Shown piece after piece: positions 37,618 through 45,968 of a DNA stretch of 64,000 bases. The DNA is taken from contig OX381704.1 in the NCBI GenBank assembly GCA_947462335.1, positions 42,412,942 through 42,476,941 of the forward strand, given 5' to 3'. The translations under genes and the position numbers were made by a program. Origin of the DNA: Harmothoe impar (taxonomy: Eukaryota; Annelida; Polychaeta; Phyllodocida; Polynoidae). The notes beneath the pieces were generated by a model. That model was not told the DNA's origin. It saw nothing but the letters and a program-made list of their open reading frames with translations, and ran no database searches. Positions within the stretch are counted from its first letter, which is position 1. Every line of letters starts with the position of its first letter.

Positions 37618-37845
37618 CTGGAGACAGAACTGGTCGTAGGTCATGATGGGTCCGGTGAAGAGTGTGGGCATGTAGAAGGAATATGACAACATGTCTAGAA
37701 GTGAGAATGTCAATCTGGGGTCTGGCTTCTTCCTGTTCTGACACCACTCAGTACTAAAGCTGGTATAGCGGATGTTGAACATGGCGGCCGTGAACAACAC
37801 CAGATAGTAATGGTCTTCCTGGGGGTCCTCCTTCACCAGCATTTT
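37618..37845 (-). CDS. HHAT: HHAT exon 5
   Basis: This 228-nt, phase-0 exon of 76 codons lies between ACATAG and GTAAGC. It contains NIRYTSFSTEWC and LLDMLSYSFYMPTLFTGPIM, the most recognisable HHAT/HHATL block. The 5' LTR of the retrotransposon begins only 138 bp upstream (gene sense) of its acceptor. Confidence 0.9.
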
Positions 37846-37983
37846 CTATGTAAAAAGAAATAATCAAGATACTGTGTCAACGTAAAGTAGAAATGCTCCA
37901 ACTAAAATTTTTGTTTAATAGAATGTGTGTTGGAAGATAATGTAAATGAAAGATGGGTTATCTTTTCATGTGGGAAATGTAGG

Positions 37984-38420
37984 TGTAGGGGCTAGGGTTA
38001 TACGGGTTTGTTATATGACGAGTGCTGTTGGATGCTGTGTTGCGAGCTCAGTCCGAACCCTTCAGTCCGACGGTAGGTGGCGACACCTACCCCGGGCTTG
38101 GGGTATGGACAGAGGTCGCTATAGGCTTCCGGTCTGCGTGTGCGCGCGCAGGCTGGCTGCCTATATATACCCAGCATCTGGCGGTACTCGTCGGTTACTC
38201 TGAGCCACGCTGGTGAGGAGACCCCGTGATCATTACGGCTGATTAGCCTACTGACCCGTTCCGAACTCTATAGGGAGTTCGCACACATAGATACTGCTTG
38301 TCTAGGTTTTCTGAATAAACCCGATTTGCAACCTGTAACACTTGATCCGAACTGTGTCGACTTTGTTCTTTAATTGATACTCTACCAATATCATAGAGAA
38401 ACAAAGTATCGTTTATTACA
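37984..38420 (+). repeat. 5' LTR
   Basis: The 437-bp LTR begins TGTAGGGG and ends TTATTACA (TG...CA). A TATATATA box lies at 38162-38169 and an AATAAA signal at 38314-38319, so U3 is about 200 bp and transcripts probably start near 38195. It is identical to the 3' LTR except at 38144. Confidence 0.96.
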
Positions 38421-38421
38421 C

Positions 38422-38433
38422 TGGTGCCGTGAC
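38422..38433 (+). other. Primer-binding site, tRNA-His type
   Basis: One base after the LTR lies TGGTGCCGTGAC. This is the exact complement of the 3' end of animal tRNA-His(GUG) including CCA. This is the expected position for minus-strand priming. The tRNA identity relies on remembered tRNA-His sequence and not on a search. Confidence 0.8.
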
Positions 38434-38543
38434 CAGTTCTGAGTGAAACGCAGGTTAGCCTGTGCAGTAGCACAGACCTCGTGCTCTGGACGAAGCAGCG
38501 AGGTCTCCCGATGAGGCGCCAGCCTTATCACCGGAGGGGTTAG

Positions 38544-38630
38544 ATGCCGTCAATGAGGCAGATAACCCCAGGAGTGCGAATGTTCCATCCGGAACAAGCG
38601 CGTTTTTGGGATTCAGAGGTCCCGAAGTAA
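38544..38630 (+). other. Leader uORF ending in TAATG overlap with gag ATG
   Basis: A 28-codon upstream ORF in the gag leader ends with a TAA whose last base is the A of the first in-frame gag ATG (TAATG at 38628-38632). An earlier uORF spans 38511-38543. The arrangement suits termination-reinitiation. The gag frame is itself open from 38471 without an ATG, so non-AUG initiation is an alternative. Confidence 0.5.
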
Positions 38631-39022
38631 TGAATCGCTCATTAGAAGAAATGAGCCTGTCAATGTTCAACATTGGTGGGTCAAGATCAGCCGCTCCGAA
38701 TCCACGGAGGGCTACCATCTTGGAGGAACGTCGTTTCGACGACATGAGAGAGGCCAGGGTACAGGAGCGTGTGCAAATGGCCCAAATGGAGTTGTTGACC
38801 ATTCAGAAACAGTCGAATGAATGGAAAAGCAGTCTGATTGCATTGGAGGGTGCAGTCACACATAGAGCTTCCAAAATCAAGGAGAAAGACGCAAGGCTTT
38901 CAACTTTGTTGGAGGAGAACGAAAAGCTGGTGCAATCCCTTAGCAGGGTCCGCTTGGAGTTCGATCAGAGACAGGCTGATCTACAGGGAATCCGTTCCGA
39001 ATTTGCCCAGGCAAACACGTAG
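38630..39022 (+). CDS. gag: Gag, N-terminal part, ended by an in-frame TAG
   Basis: This is the start of the retrotransposon structural protein. The first in-frame ATG is at 38630 (MNRSLEEMSLSM). The frame is open upstream to 38471. From about 38720 the sequence is a heptad-like coiled coil rich in Arg, Glu and Gln. It stops at TAG 39020-39022 in the context ACG TAG CTG. The same frame is open on the other side of the stop and the coiled coil continues there, so this is the front of one Gag interrupted by a single codon. It could be a CAG-to-TAG mutation or a readthrough site. Confidence 0.75.
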   Translation: MNRSLEEMSLSMFNIGGSRSAAPNPRRATILEERRFDDMREARVQERVQMAQMELLTIQKQSNEWKSSLIALEGAVTHRASKIKEKDARLSTLLEENEKLVQSLSRVRLEFDQRQADLQGIRSEFAQANT

Positions 39023-41200
39023 CTGAACCAGATTTGTGCGGCCCGAGATGCCGTCATCCATGAAGCAGAAGGGGCCCGATCAGAACTTGTTCGGGACACG
39101 GAAGACTTACAGGAGGTTCGCCGAAGCCTGGTGTCAGAGTGCGACATTCTGAAGGCAAAAAGAAGTGCTTTACAGCAGTTTTTGTCAGAGACTCGGGAGA
39201 GTATGCAGGACAGCAGTACCTCATATGCTTCCGCTGATAGTGACAGTCCGAAAGGTCATCATTACATGAGTTTTACGGACACCCCGAATCTTCCTATGGG
39301 ACGTGGGATGACTGTAGAATGTGCCTTGTCTACTTCAACGCCAGGACAACCACTACAGGTGGGCCGGGCAAGAGGTAGAGGTAGGGCGAGTGATTACTCA
39401 CCAAGGGTGGGTATCAGTGGTATCCGTCCAATTCCGAAGCAGGTCTTTTCAGCTCCGACAGGTGTAAACCCGGCGGGCAGGGGAAGGTCGTTATCGGAGT
39501 TGGTGCGGAGTCCACAATCTCAGTTGAAACTGGATGAGCAGCAACTGGATTCGGAACGCTTGAAGAAAGCAGCCGAACAAGAGAAGGCGGCCAAGACCGA
39601 CTTAACTCCCTCGAGTTTGTCGCAATGGCGAGAGTGCCAAGCGAACATACTGTTCCATGAACAGAAGAACTTGGAATTGGAAAGGCGAGATATGTATCGC
39701 AAACAGCAGGCTGCTCTTGAGCAGCAGCAGAAACGCATGAAGGAAAATGCAGCCCTCGCTGAAGAATTAGCGGAGCAGGAGGCGGCGGTTTTGAGAGCTC
39801 GGCAAGAAGGGCTCCGAGCGGCCGGTGAAGTTGCGAAAGCTAAATTGGCGGAGGCTCAGCAGGAAGAGGAGGCTGAGAGACAGGCCAAGGAACTGGAAAA
39901 AGAGAAGGCGGCGCATCAGCGATTGCTTGCTCTGGCCCAGCAGTGTCAGTATATGACTGATCAGGAGAAAAATTGGTGGTTCAGTCAGGGTGTGGACCCA
40001 ACTAAGGATTTGGTGTCGTATGGTACCTACCAGGCCTATCTGGAGAGACAGAATAGCTTGCCTACCATGGGCGCTACTCCGGGGGCGACTCCTGGCACAA
40101 AAAGTCCTAGGAGGGCTCCGAGAAGAACAATTCTGAGTACAGAGTTGCAAGAGTTGTACGATACAAACCCAGCAATTGCTGGGATCGGATTGCACAATGT
40201 GGGTACAGAAAAGGACGCCTTGGCTTCCATTTCTAAATGCCTGGCGATAACCTCTAAAATTAGGGGGTCATCCAACGCTGCTAGACGTATCGCTAGCGAG
40301 CCTTTTCCCTACTGGCAGAAAAACTCTTGGGAAGATTGGTTAGGAGCCACCGTTGAGGATATCAACCTCAGTGGGTGGGATCAACAAGATGCAATTCCGT
40401 ACGTCTGTAAGGGATTGCGCATGGGAGATGGCCTGATGGCAGTGGAGCAGTGGAAAGATGAATGCGGACCCCGCGGCACTTTCAAACAGCTGGTAGAGAT
40501 CGGAACTATCCTATACGGAGACTCCGCTCGGATTGATCCGATGGTCGCTTTTAAGAAGCGAGTGCAAGGCAAGAACGAAGCCCCGAGGGTTTTCGGACTT
40601 GCACTGATGAGACTCCTGAAGAAGGTACATCCAGCTTCAGGAATCCATGATGCCTTATTCTCTAAGGAATTGTTCTCTCAGTTCGTCGCTGGACTGAGAG
40701 ATCCAGAAATACAACAAGTAGTGTATGATACGTGGAGAGCAGATACGTCGTTAGATGACCTTTTTAAGGCCATCGACATACATGCTCTCAAAAAGTCACT
40801 GTTGGGGGACCGGATGCCTACCCGGGCCTCGGCCATTATAGAATGTTCCCCGGAGCAGTCTGATGGTTCGGGCAGTGAGGAAGAGGGGGCGATAGCTTCT
40901 GCAGCTCAGTTTAAAAGGAATGGGAATTCCTCTAAAACGCCGTGGAAGAATAGGAAGCCGGAAGGGGGTGGAAACCCTCCGAAGAAGGAATCATCGGATC
41001 CAAAAGCTCCGATAATGGACGCAGCGTTTTTCACAGCGCTGTTTGAGAAGATGACGACTTCCATTCAGGGGGCTACACAGCCTAACCGAAGGAAGATCAA
41101 TCGGCGGACCGCCAAGTGCTATAGGTGCCTGGAGATCGGTCACTTTGCTGCGGAGTGTACGGCTCCGACTCCGAAAGTTCCCGGTAAGGAGGGAAACTAG
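39023..41200 (+). CDS. gag: Gag, main part: coiled coils, capsid-like region, zinc knuckle
   Basis: This is the in-frame continuation after the TAG at 39020, 725 codons long. The first internal ATG is near 39203. In order it shows the rest of the N-terminal coiled coil, a Ser/Pro/Arg-Gly linker (RARGRGRA), a long Glu/Ala/Gln coiled coil (about 39530-39960), a capsid-like helical region (about 40325-40790, starting WEDWLGATVED) and a CCHC knuckle at 41117-41158 (C-x2-C-x4-H-x4-C). It ends at TAG 41198-41200, directly behind a GGGAAAC slippery heptamer. The product should form the particle and bind RNA. The long N-terminal coiled coils are larger than in typical Gypsy Gag. Confidence 0.9.
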   Translation: MNQICAARDAVIHEAEGARSELVRDTEDLQEVRRSLVSECDILKAKRSALQQFLSETRESMQDSSTSYASADSDSPKGHHYMSFTDTPNLPMGRGMTVECALSTSTPGQPLQVGRARGRGRASDYSPRVGISGIRPIPKQVFSAPTGVNPAGRGRSLSELVRSPQSQLKLDEQQLDSERLKKAAEQEKAAKTDLTPSSLSQWRECQANILFHEQKNLELERRDMYRKQQAALEQQQKRMKENAALAEELAEQEAAVLRARQEGLRAAGEVAKAKLAEAQQEEEAERQAKELEKEKAAHQRLLALAQQCQYMTDQEKNWWFSQGVDPTKDLVSYGTYQAYLERQNSLPTMGATPGATPGTKSPRRAPRRTILSTELQELYDTNPAIAGIGLHNVGTEKDALASISKCLAITSKIRGSSNAARRIASEPFPYWQKNSWEDWLGATVEDINLSGWDQQDAIPYVCKGLRMGDGLMAVEQWKDECGPRGTFKQLVEIGTILYGDSARIDPMVAFKKRVQGKNEAPRVFGLALMRLLKKVHPASGIHDALFSKELFSQFVAGLRDPEIQQVVYDTWRADTSLDDLFKAIDIHALKKSLLGDRMPTRASAIIECSPEQSDGSGSEEEGAIASAAQFKRNGNSSKTPWKNRKPEGGGNPPKKESSDPKAPIMDAAFFTALFEKMTTSIQGATQPNRRKINRRTAKCYRCLEIGHFAAECTAPTPKVPGKEGN

Positions 41201-41235
41201 AGGGGGTAGTCCGAGAAGGCGAGCGGACGACCCCT
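41191..41235 (+). promoter_or_regulatory. Predicted -1 ribosomal frameshift signal
   Basis: The heptamer GGGAAAC (41191-41197) lies in the gag frame as G GGA AAC, the canonical X XXY YYZ pattern, and is followed at once by the gag TAG. Downstream are an outer stem AGGGG/CCCCT (41201-41205 with 41231-41235) and an inner stem GTCCG/CGGAC (41209-41213 with 41224-41228). A -1 shift enters a frame open to 41613. The spacer to the outer stem is only 3 nt, so the inner helix or a pseudoknot may be the true stimulator. Confidence 0.78.
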
Positions 41236-41616
41236 GTATATGAAGTACGCCAACATACCAGAGAGGTAGAGCCTAGTGAAATTCCGAAGGCGGGAAGGGA
41301 ATCAGGGGTGGCTTCGAGCTTGAGGGGCTCGGATGCCGGCCTGGTTAACATTCCAGTCCAACAGTTGCCCGGCAATGAGGCAGGGAGGCCCATTACGGAT
41401 AGGAACGAGGAAGTTGCGGCTGTCACAGACACCGTGTGGGTAGGGAGTACCCAGCTTTCCCCGGATCATCCATGTTTCGACCATTTGAAGAAACATGGCC
41501 TTGATTTGGCTGCTCCGAAGGATTTTAAACGCTTCACTGTAAACCCGTCTCCACTGGGGGGGAGGCGGTGGTATGTTACTGTGTCTGTTACACAGGTCTG
41601 TTACTGTGGCCGGTAG
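41197..41616 (+). CDS. pol: Pol N-terminal linker in the -1 frame, cut short
   Basis: After a -1 shift at the slippery site the frame reads about 139 codons before TAG 41614-41616. There is no recognised domain. The last residues lead into the beta strand that normally precedes the protease active site, but the active site itself is in another frame. A 13-nt insertion around 41592-41604 (4-nt filler plus a repeat of GTCTGTTAC) accounts for the shift. The segment is therefore the displaced front of Pol. Confidence 0.7.
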   Translation, partial: LEGVVREGERTTPVYEVRQHTREVEPSEIPKAGRESGVASSLRGSDAGLVNIPVQQLPGNEAGRPITDRNEEVAAVTDTVWVGSTQLSPDHPCFDHLKKHGLDLAAPKDFKRFTVNPSPLGGRRWYVTVSVTQVCYCGR

Positions 41617-44600
41617 AGCGGGCGAATTTTTAGTAGATACGGGAGCTAGCCACTCCTTTATCTCCTCTAACTTCTATGCTCTTATGCCGGATAGTCGTGA
41701 TAACTTCAAAACGAGGGTAAACGCCTATTCGGCCGATGGGTCAAGTATGCAGACGTATGGGCGCGCGTTCATACCGCTCCGAATTGGGGGGAAGGAGTAT
41801 GTGGCTTCTCCCACCATTGCGGATATTGCAGACGACGGTATACTGGGATTGGATTTTTCGGCGTTGTATGACGCGGTCCTGAATCCTGGTACAGGGGTAC
41901 TCCTGATAGAGCACCCGTACCGTGCGGTAGAGCAATGTGTGCTCCGACAAGTGTCGACAGTGGCAACGGTGGTCCAAACTGTAAAGATTCCTCCCGGACA
42001 GACGTGTGATGTGCTGGTCCGAAGCAAGGGGCTTAGGAGAGAGGAAGAAGCAGTTGTGGAGCCGGATGTGGCCATGTTGGGTAGTATCGGTTTGACAGGC
42101 ATGGACACCCTCGTGGGTGATGGTGCTTGGACCGTGGTGCCGGTTTCTAACCCCGGGTTGGAACCGAAGTATCTAAGGAAAGATACAATACTGGGGAAGG
42201 TGTTCACCAGTGAGGCAGTGATGCCTGCTGGACAGGTGAGCATGAAGGGTGACCCTTCTCCGACCGCTCTGAGTGCGGGACTCGAGAAAATGATCTCCGA
42301 AACGGATTTGACGGATCGGAGGGATCTCGACTCCCTAAGGAGGCTGGTAGTGAAGTATCAGGATGCATGGCAGGTGGAGGGGGAGCCTTTGGGCCGAACC
42401 GACAAAGTGTTGCATTCTATCAATACGGGTGATGCACAGCCGTTCAAAATGCCTTACCGACGCTTGCCTTTGGGTAAGAAAGCAGTGGTTGAGGAACAAG
42501 TGAAGACCATGTTGGAACAGAAGGTGATCGTGCCTAGCACTAGCCCCTGGTCCAGCCCGGTCCAGATGGTTACTAAGAAGGACGGGTCTATCCGATTTTG
42601 TATCGACTATAGGCGCCTGAATGGGGTAACCAAGAAAAATGCATATCCTCTCCCCCGGATTGATGAGACTCTGGACTCTTTGGGTGGGAACCAATGGTTC
42701 TGCACCCTTGATTTGCAGTCCGGATATTGGCAGATCGGGATGAAGGAGGAGGATAAAGAGAAAACGGCTTTTACAAGTCACATTGGACTGCATCAGTTTG
42801 AGCTGATGCCCTTCGGGTTGTGCAACGCCCCGGCCACTTTTGAGGCTATGATGGAAACTCTTCTGAGTGATCTGTTGTGGCGCAAGTGCTTGGTATACTT
42901 GGATGATGTCATTGTCTTCGGCAAGACTTTTGAAGAGTGTGCGTTGAACCTCGGAGAGGTGTTGGAGCGAATTCGGTCCAATGGCTTGACATTAAAGCCG
43001 AAGAAATGTGAACTTTTTCGGAAGTCCATGGTCTATTTGGGCCGGATCATCTCCACCGAGGGTGTGCAGGCTGATCCGGCTAAATTGGAGACTGTGGAGA
43101 CTTGGGAAGTTCCAAAGGGACCAAAGGATGTCAGATCCTTTTTAGGGTTCTGTTCCTATTACAGGGACTTCATCCCCGGATTCTCTAGGGTGTCTCAGCC
43201 ATTGCAACGGTTGAGCCATTGGACTCCGGGGAGGAAAAAAGAACCCTTCCCATGGGGGATGGAACAGAATGAAGCCTTCAAAGAGATTAAGGCGTTGTTC
43301 CGAACCACCCCGGTGCTGAGATACCCTACGGAGAAGGGGCATTTCATCCTTGACACTGATGCGAGCAATGAGAGCATCGGGGCCGCATTGTCCCAAATCC
43401 AGGACGGAGTAGAGGTCCCGCTGGCGTTCGCTAGTAACAGTATGAACAAGGCACAGAGAAATTATTGTACTACCAAGCGAGAGCTGCTCGCAGTAGTGGT
43501 GTACACGAAGAAGTTTCGGCACTTCTTATATGGAGGGAATTTCACACTCCGTACCGATCATTCGGCCTTGAGGTGGCTCCTTAATTCTAAGGACGCAGAG
43601 GGAATGATTGGTCGGTGGTTGAATCACCTCAGCGAGTTCGGACTGGAGAACTCTCATATCCAGCACCGAGCGGGCACGAAGCATATTAATGCTGACTGTC
43701 TGAGTAGACGTCCGGTACGCCGTTGTGTGCGTCCGGAGTGTGGGGATTGTGGTGCTCACAATGCTGTGGTAGCGAGTGTGCGTTTGCCTTATGATGGGTT
43801 GTTGCAAAACCTGTTGGATTGGTCCACCGACACTATAAGGACGTACCAGATGGCCGATCCTACCATAGCACGACTGAGGGAGCTTGTCCCTACTGGGGTC
43901 TGTCCAGTGAGACCCGAAATATCACTGGAAAACCGTGAAATGCGACGTTTCCTGGCTCAGTTCCACGAACTGGAGGTCCGGGACTCGTTGTTGTGCAGGT
44001 GGAAGACTTGTCCCGGGAAGCGGAGGGTGTTACAAATGGTGATCCCTGCTGCTATGAGGAAAGACATCCTGTACTACTGCCACGGCCATTCCACTAGTGG
44101 GCATTTCGGAAAGAAACGCTCGTTGGAACGGCTGAGTAGGAGATATTACTGGCCCGGCATGTCAGGCGACCTTTTAAGGTGGATCGAGACCTGTCCGGCC
44201 TGTTGTTTAGGCAAACCTGGTCCTGGACTAGGGAAATTGCCACTGCAACAAGAGCTATTCGGGGTGAGGTTTGCTCGAATAGCCGTGGACATTATCAGTG
44301 GAGTTAAACCCACTCCAAAAGGTAATATGTGTATGATGGTGGTCTCGGACTACTATACGAAATACACCCGAGTGTACCCACTCGAGGATCACACTGCTGC
44401 TACTTGTGCGGAAGCATTGGTAAAGGGGTGGATCCTCCATCTGGGGGCTCCCTTGATGTTACATAGCGATCAAGGGAGAGAATTTGAGTCCAAACTATGG
44501 GCAGCTATGTGCCATCAGTTGGCTATATGCAAAACTCGGACCAATCCGTACCGACCACAGTCCGACGGGCAGGTGGAGCGGTTCAATCGGACCTTGATCC

Positions 44601-45385
44601 AGGTTTTAAAGCCATTAGTGAACTCCCATATGGATGATTGGGATGATCAGTGCGAATTTGTGGTTCATGCGTATAATAATACGGTCCACACTTCGACAAA
44701 TTGCACTCCGAACCTCCTGGTGTTCGGAGAGGACTTGATCATGCCGGCGGATTTAGTATTCGGGGTGGTAGGGATCAGTCCGGAAGCACCATGTACGGTG
44801 CTGTTTGTAGAATCTCTACGGGAGAGGTTCAAATTTGCCTACGAAACAGTTAGGGCTCATTTGCTCAAAGCTGCGAATTGGCAGAAGGTGGGTTACGACA
44901 CCGGATTGAAGTTGCGACGATTCGTAGTGGGGGATAGAGTGATCCGCCTACATGAACCGCTCTGCAACGTCAAGCTGGCGAATAACTGGGATGGACCACA
45001 CACCGTGGTTAAATGTATCAGTCAAACGACTGTGTTGATTCAGTCCGAAGCAGGACGCATCCGGACGAGCCATGTGGCTCGGTTGCGTGCTTGGGCTGGA
45101 AGGGAGCTCACCCCGGAAACGGAGGTGGAGAAGGGAAATTCGGAGGCTAAATTTGTACCTTTGGAAGGGGTGTCAGCGGATCCCCCTAAAAGAGTGGTAC
45201 GAAAGAAGCTCCGGAAGACCGTGAAAAAGAAAGTCTCGGCAGGCGAAGGAAGAAGGGCACGGAAAACTAAAATCAAGGCTGGAGTTTTAGTTAAGAACGA
45301 GTGTCTTTCGGCCAGGTTACGAGAAGCGGACGGTAAACCCGTTCGGCGAAGCCCAAGGCTGGTGGCTAGAGGGGCTGTAACCTAG
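41573..45385 (+). CDS. pol: Pol polyprotein: protease, RT, RNase H, integrase
   Basis: This intact frame is 1270 codons. Residue numbers are from ATG 41573, which is probably not the native start. Retropepsin has DTGAS at 22-26 and ILGLDF at 90-95. Reverse transcriptase spans about 320-500, with LDLQSGYWQI at 379 and YLDD at 442-445. RNase H has D594/D596, E637 and D662. Integrase has an HHCC finger (H839, H844, C874, C877) and a catalytic D906, D966, E1002 triad with exact D-x35-E spacing. A C-terminal SH3-like region (WDGPHTVVKC) follows at about 1139. The last 80 residues are a basic tail (KKLRKTVKKK), not a chromodomain. All catalytic residues are present. The only visible defect is the frameshift just before the protease. 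Confidence 0.95.
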   Translation: MLLCLLHRSVTVAGRAGEFLVDTGASHSFISSNFYALMPDSRDNFKTRVNAYSADGSSMQTYGRAFIPLRIGGKEYVASPTIADIADDGILGLDFSALYDAVLNPGTGVLLIEHPYRAVEQCVLRQVSTVATVVQTVKIPPGQTCDVLVRSKGLRREEEAVVEPDVAMLGSIGLTGMDTLVGDGAWTVVPVSNPGLEPKYLRKDTILGKVFTSEAVMPAGQVSMKGDPSPTALSAGLEKMISETDLTDRRDLDSLRRLVVKYQDAWQVEGEPLGRTDKVLHSINTGDAQPFKMPYRRLPLGKKAVVEEQVKTMLEQKVIVPSTSPWSSPVQMVTKKDGSIRFCIDYRRLNGVTKKNAYPLPRIDETLDSLGGNQWFCTLDLQSGYWQIGMKEEDKEKTAFTSHIGLHQFELMPFGLCNAPATFEAMMETLLSDLLWRKCLVYLDDVIVFGKTFEECALNLGEVLERIRSNGLTLKPKKCELFRKSMVYLGRIISTEGVQADPAKLETVETWEVPKGPKDVRSFLGFCSYYRDFIPGFSRVSQPLQRLSHWTPGRKKEPFPWGMEQNEAFKEIKALFRTTPVLRYPTEKGHFILDTDASNESIGAALSQIQDGVEVPLAFASNSMNKAQRNYCTTKRELLAVVVYTKKFRHFLYGGNFTLRTDHSALRWLLNSKDAEGMIGRWLNHLSEFGLENSHIQHRAGTKHINADCLSRRPVRRCVRPECGDCGAHNAVVASVRLPYDGLLQNLLDWSTDTIRTYQMADPTIARLRELVPTGVCPVRPEISLENREMRRFLAQFHELEVRDSLLCRWKTCPGKRRVLQMVIPAAMRKDILYYCHGHSTSGHFGKKRSLERLSRRYYWPGMSGDLLRWIETCPACCLGKPGPGLGKLPLQQELFGVRFARIAVDIISGVKPTPKGNMCMMVVSDYYTKYTRVYPLEDHTAATCAEALVKGWILHLGAPLMLHSDQGREFESKLWAAMCHQLAICKTRTNPYRPQSDGQVERFNRTLIQVLKPLVNSHMDDWDDQCEFVVHAYNNTVHTSTNCTPNLLVFGEDLIMPADLVFGVVGISPEAPCTVLFVESLRERFKFAYETVRAHLLKAANWQKVGYDTGLKLRRFVVGDRVIRLHEPLCNVKLANNWDGPHTVVKCISQTTVLIQSEAGRIRTSHVARLRAWAGRELTPETEVEKGNSEAKFVPLEGVSADPPKRVVRKKLRKTVKKKVSAGEGRRARKTKIKAGVLVKNECLSARLREADGKPVRRSPRLVARGAVT

Positions 45386-45968
45386 CTTGTTTACACAACG
45401 AGTGTGGTGTCCTGTGTTGTCCTATATGTTATATGTATGTTACCGACAGGGGCGCTCAGAGTCAAGAGGAAAAGAATGTAAGAGTGTTCCCCGAGGGTGG
45501 TGGACGGATAATCCGGTGGGGTAATCTTTGATTTCCCATAAATATCCACTAATACTCCTGATGAGCTCTTTATTCGAAGTATATTTTGACTTTTGTGAGC
45601 CGCCTACGTAGCAGTGTGATCCCTCGAGCCCGAGCTGCGGGCGGGAAAGGTCGTGACCTGATTAAACAGTAATTGGGTCACACCGGGTAACGGGATCGCG
45701 TCCAATCACGCGAGACGCTGCGCATGCGCTTTGTTTTAAAAACAAAAGCGAGGGAACCGCCATATTGATTTTGGGCTCGCCCCAGTCAATAGCGGTGTTG
45801 GTTGGCAGCGGGGAAGTTGGTGATTTGGACGGTTAGAAGAGGAGAAAAGTCAGTAAAAGAGTTGTAAGCAGTGAGTACTCTTTCCTGGTTCGTCTGAGAC
45901 AAAGAGGGAGGCGGGGAACTAGTGGTTTCCCCGTCAAACTCCCGTCGAAAGACACTGCCGTAGTGAGG
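45386..45968 (+). promoter_or_regulatory. GC-rich spacer with promoter-like motifs before ORF3
   Basis: This 583-bp segment between pol and ORF3 has no open frame I can support. It contains CCAAT (45702-45706), the NRF1-type palindrome GCGCATGCGC (45720-45729), an A/T hairpin (45728-45749) and the YY1-type CGCCATATTG (45758-45767), followed by a purine-rich leader to the ATG at 45969. The cluster resembles a TATA-less animal housekeeping promoter. An internal promoter is an inference. Confidence 0.5.

Noticed and set aside
41573..41616. A programmed +1 shift into the protease frame
   Set aside because: A 13-nt filler-plus-repeat insertion explains the change of frame more simply, and a conventional -1 site already exists at the gag stop.
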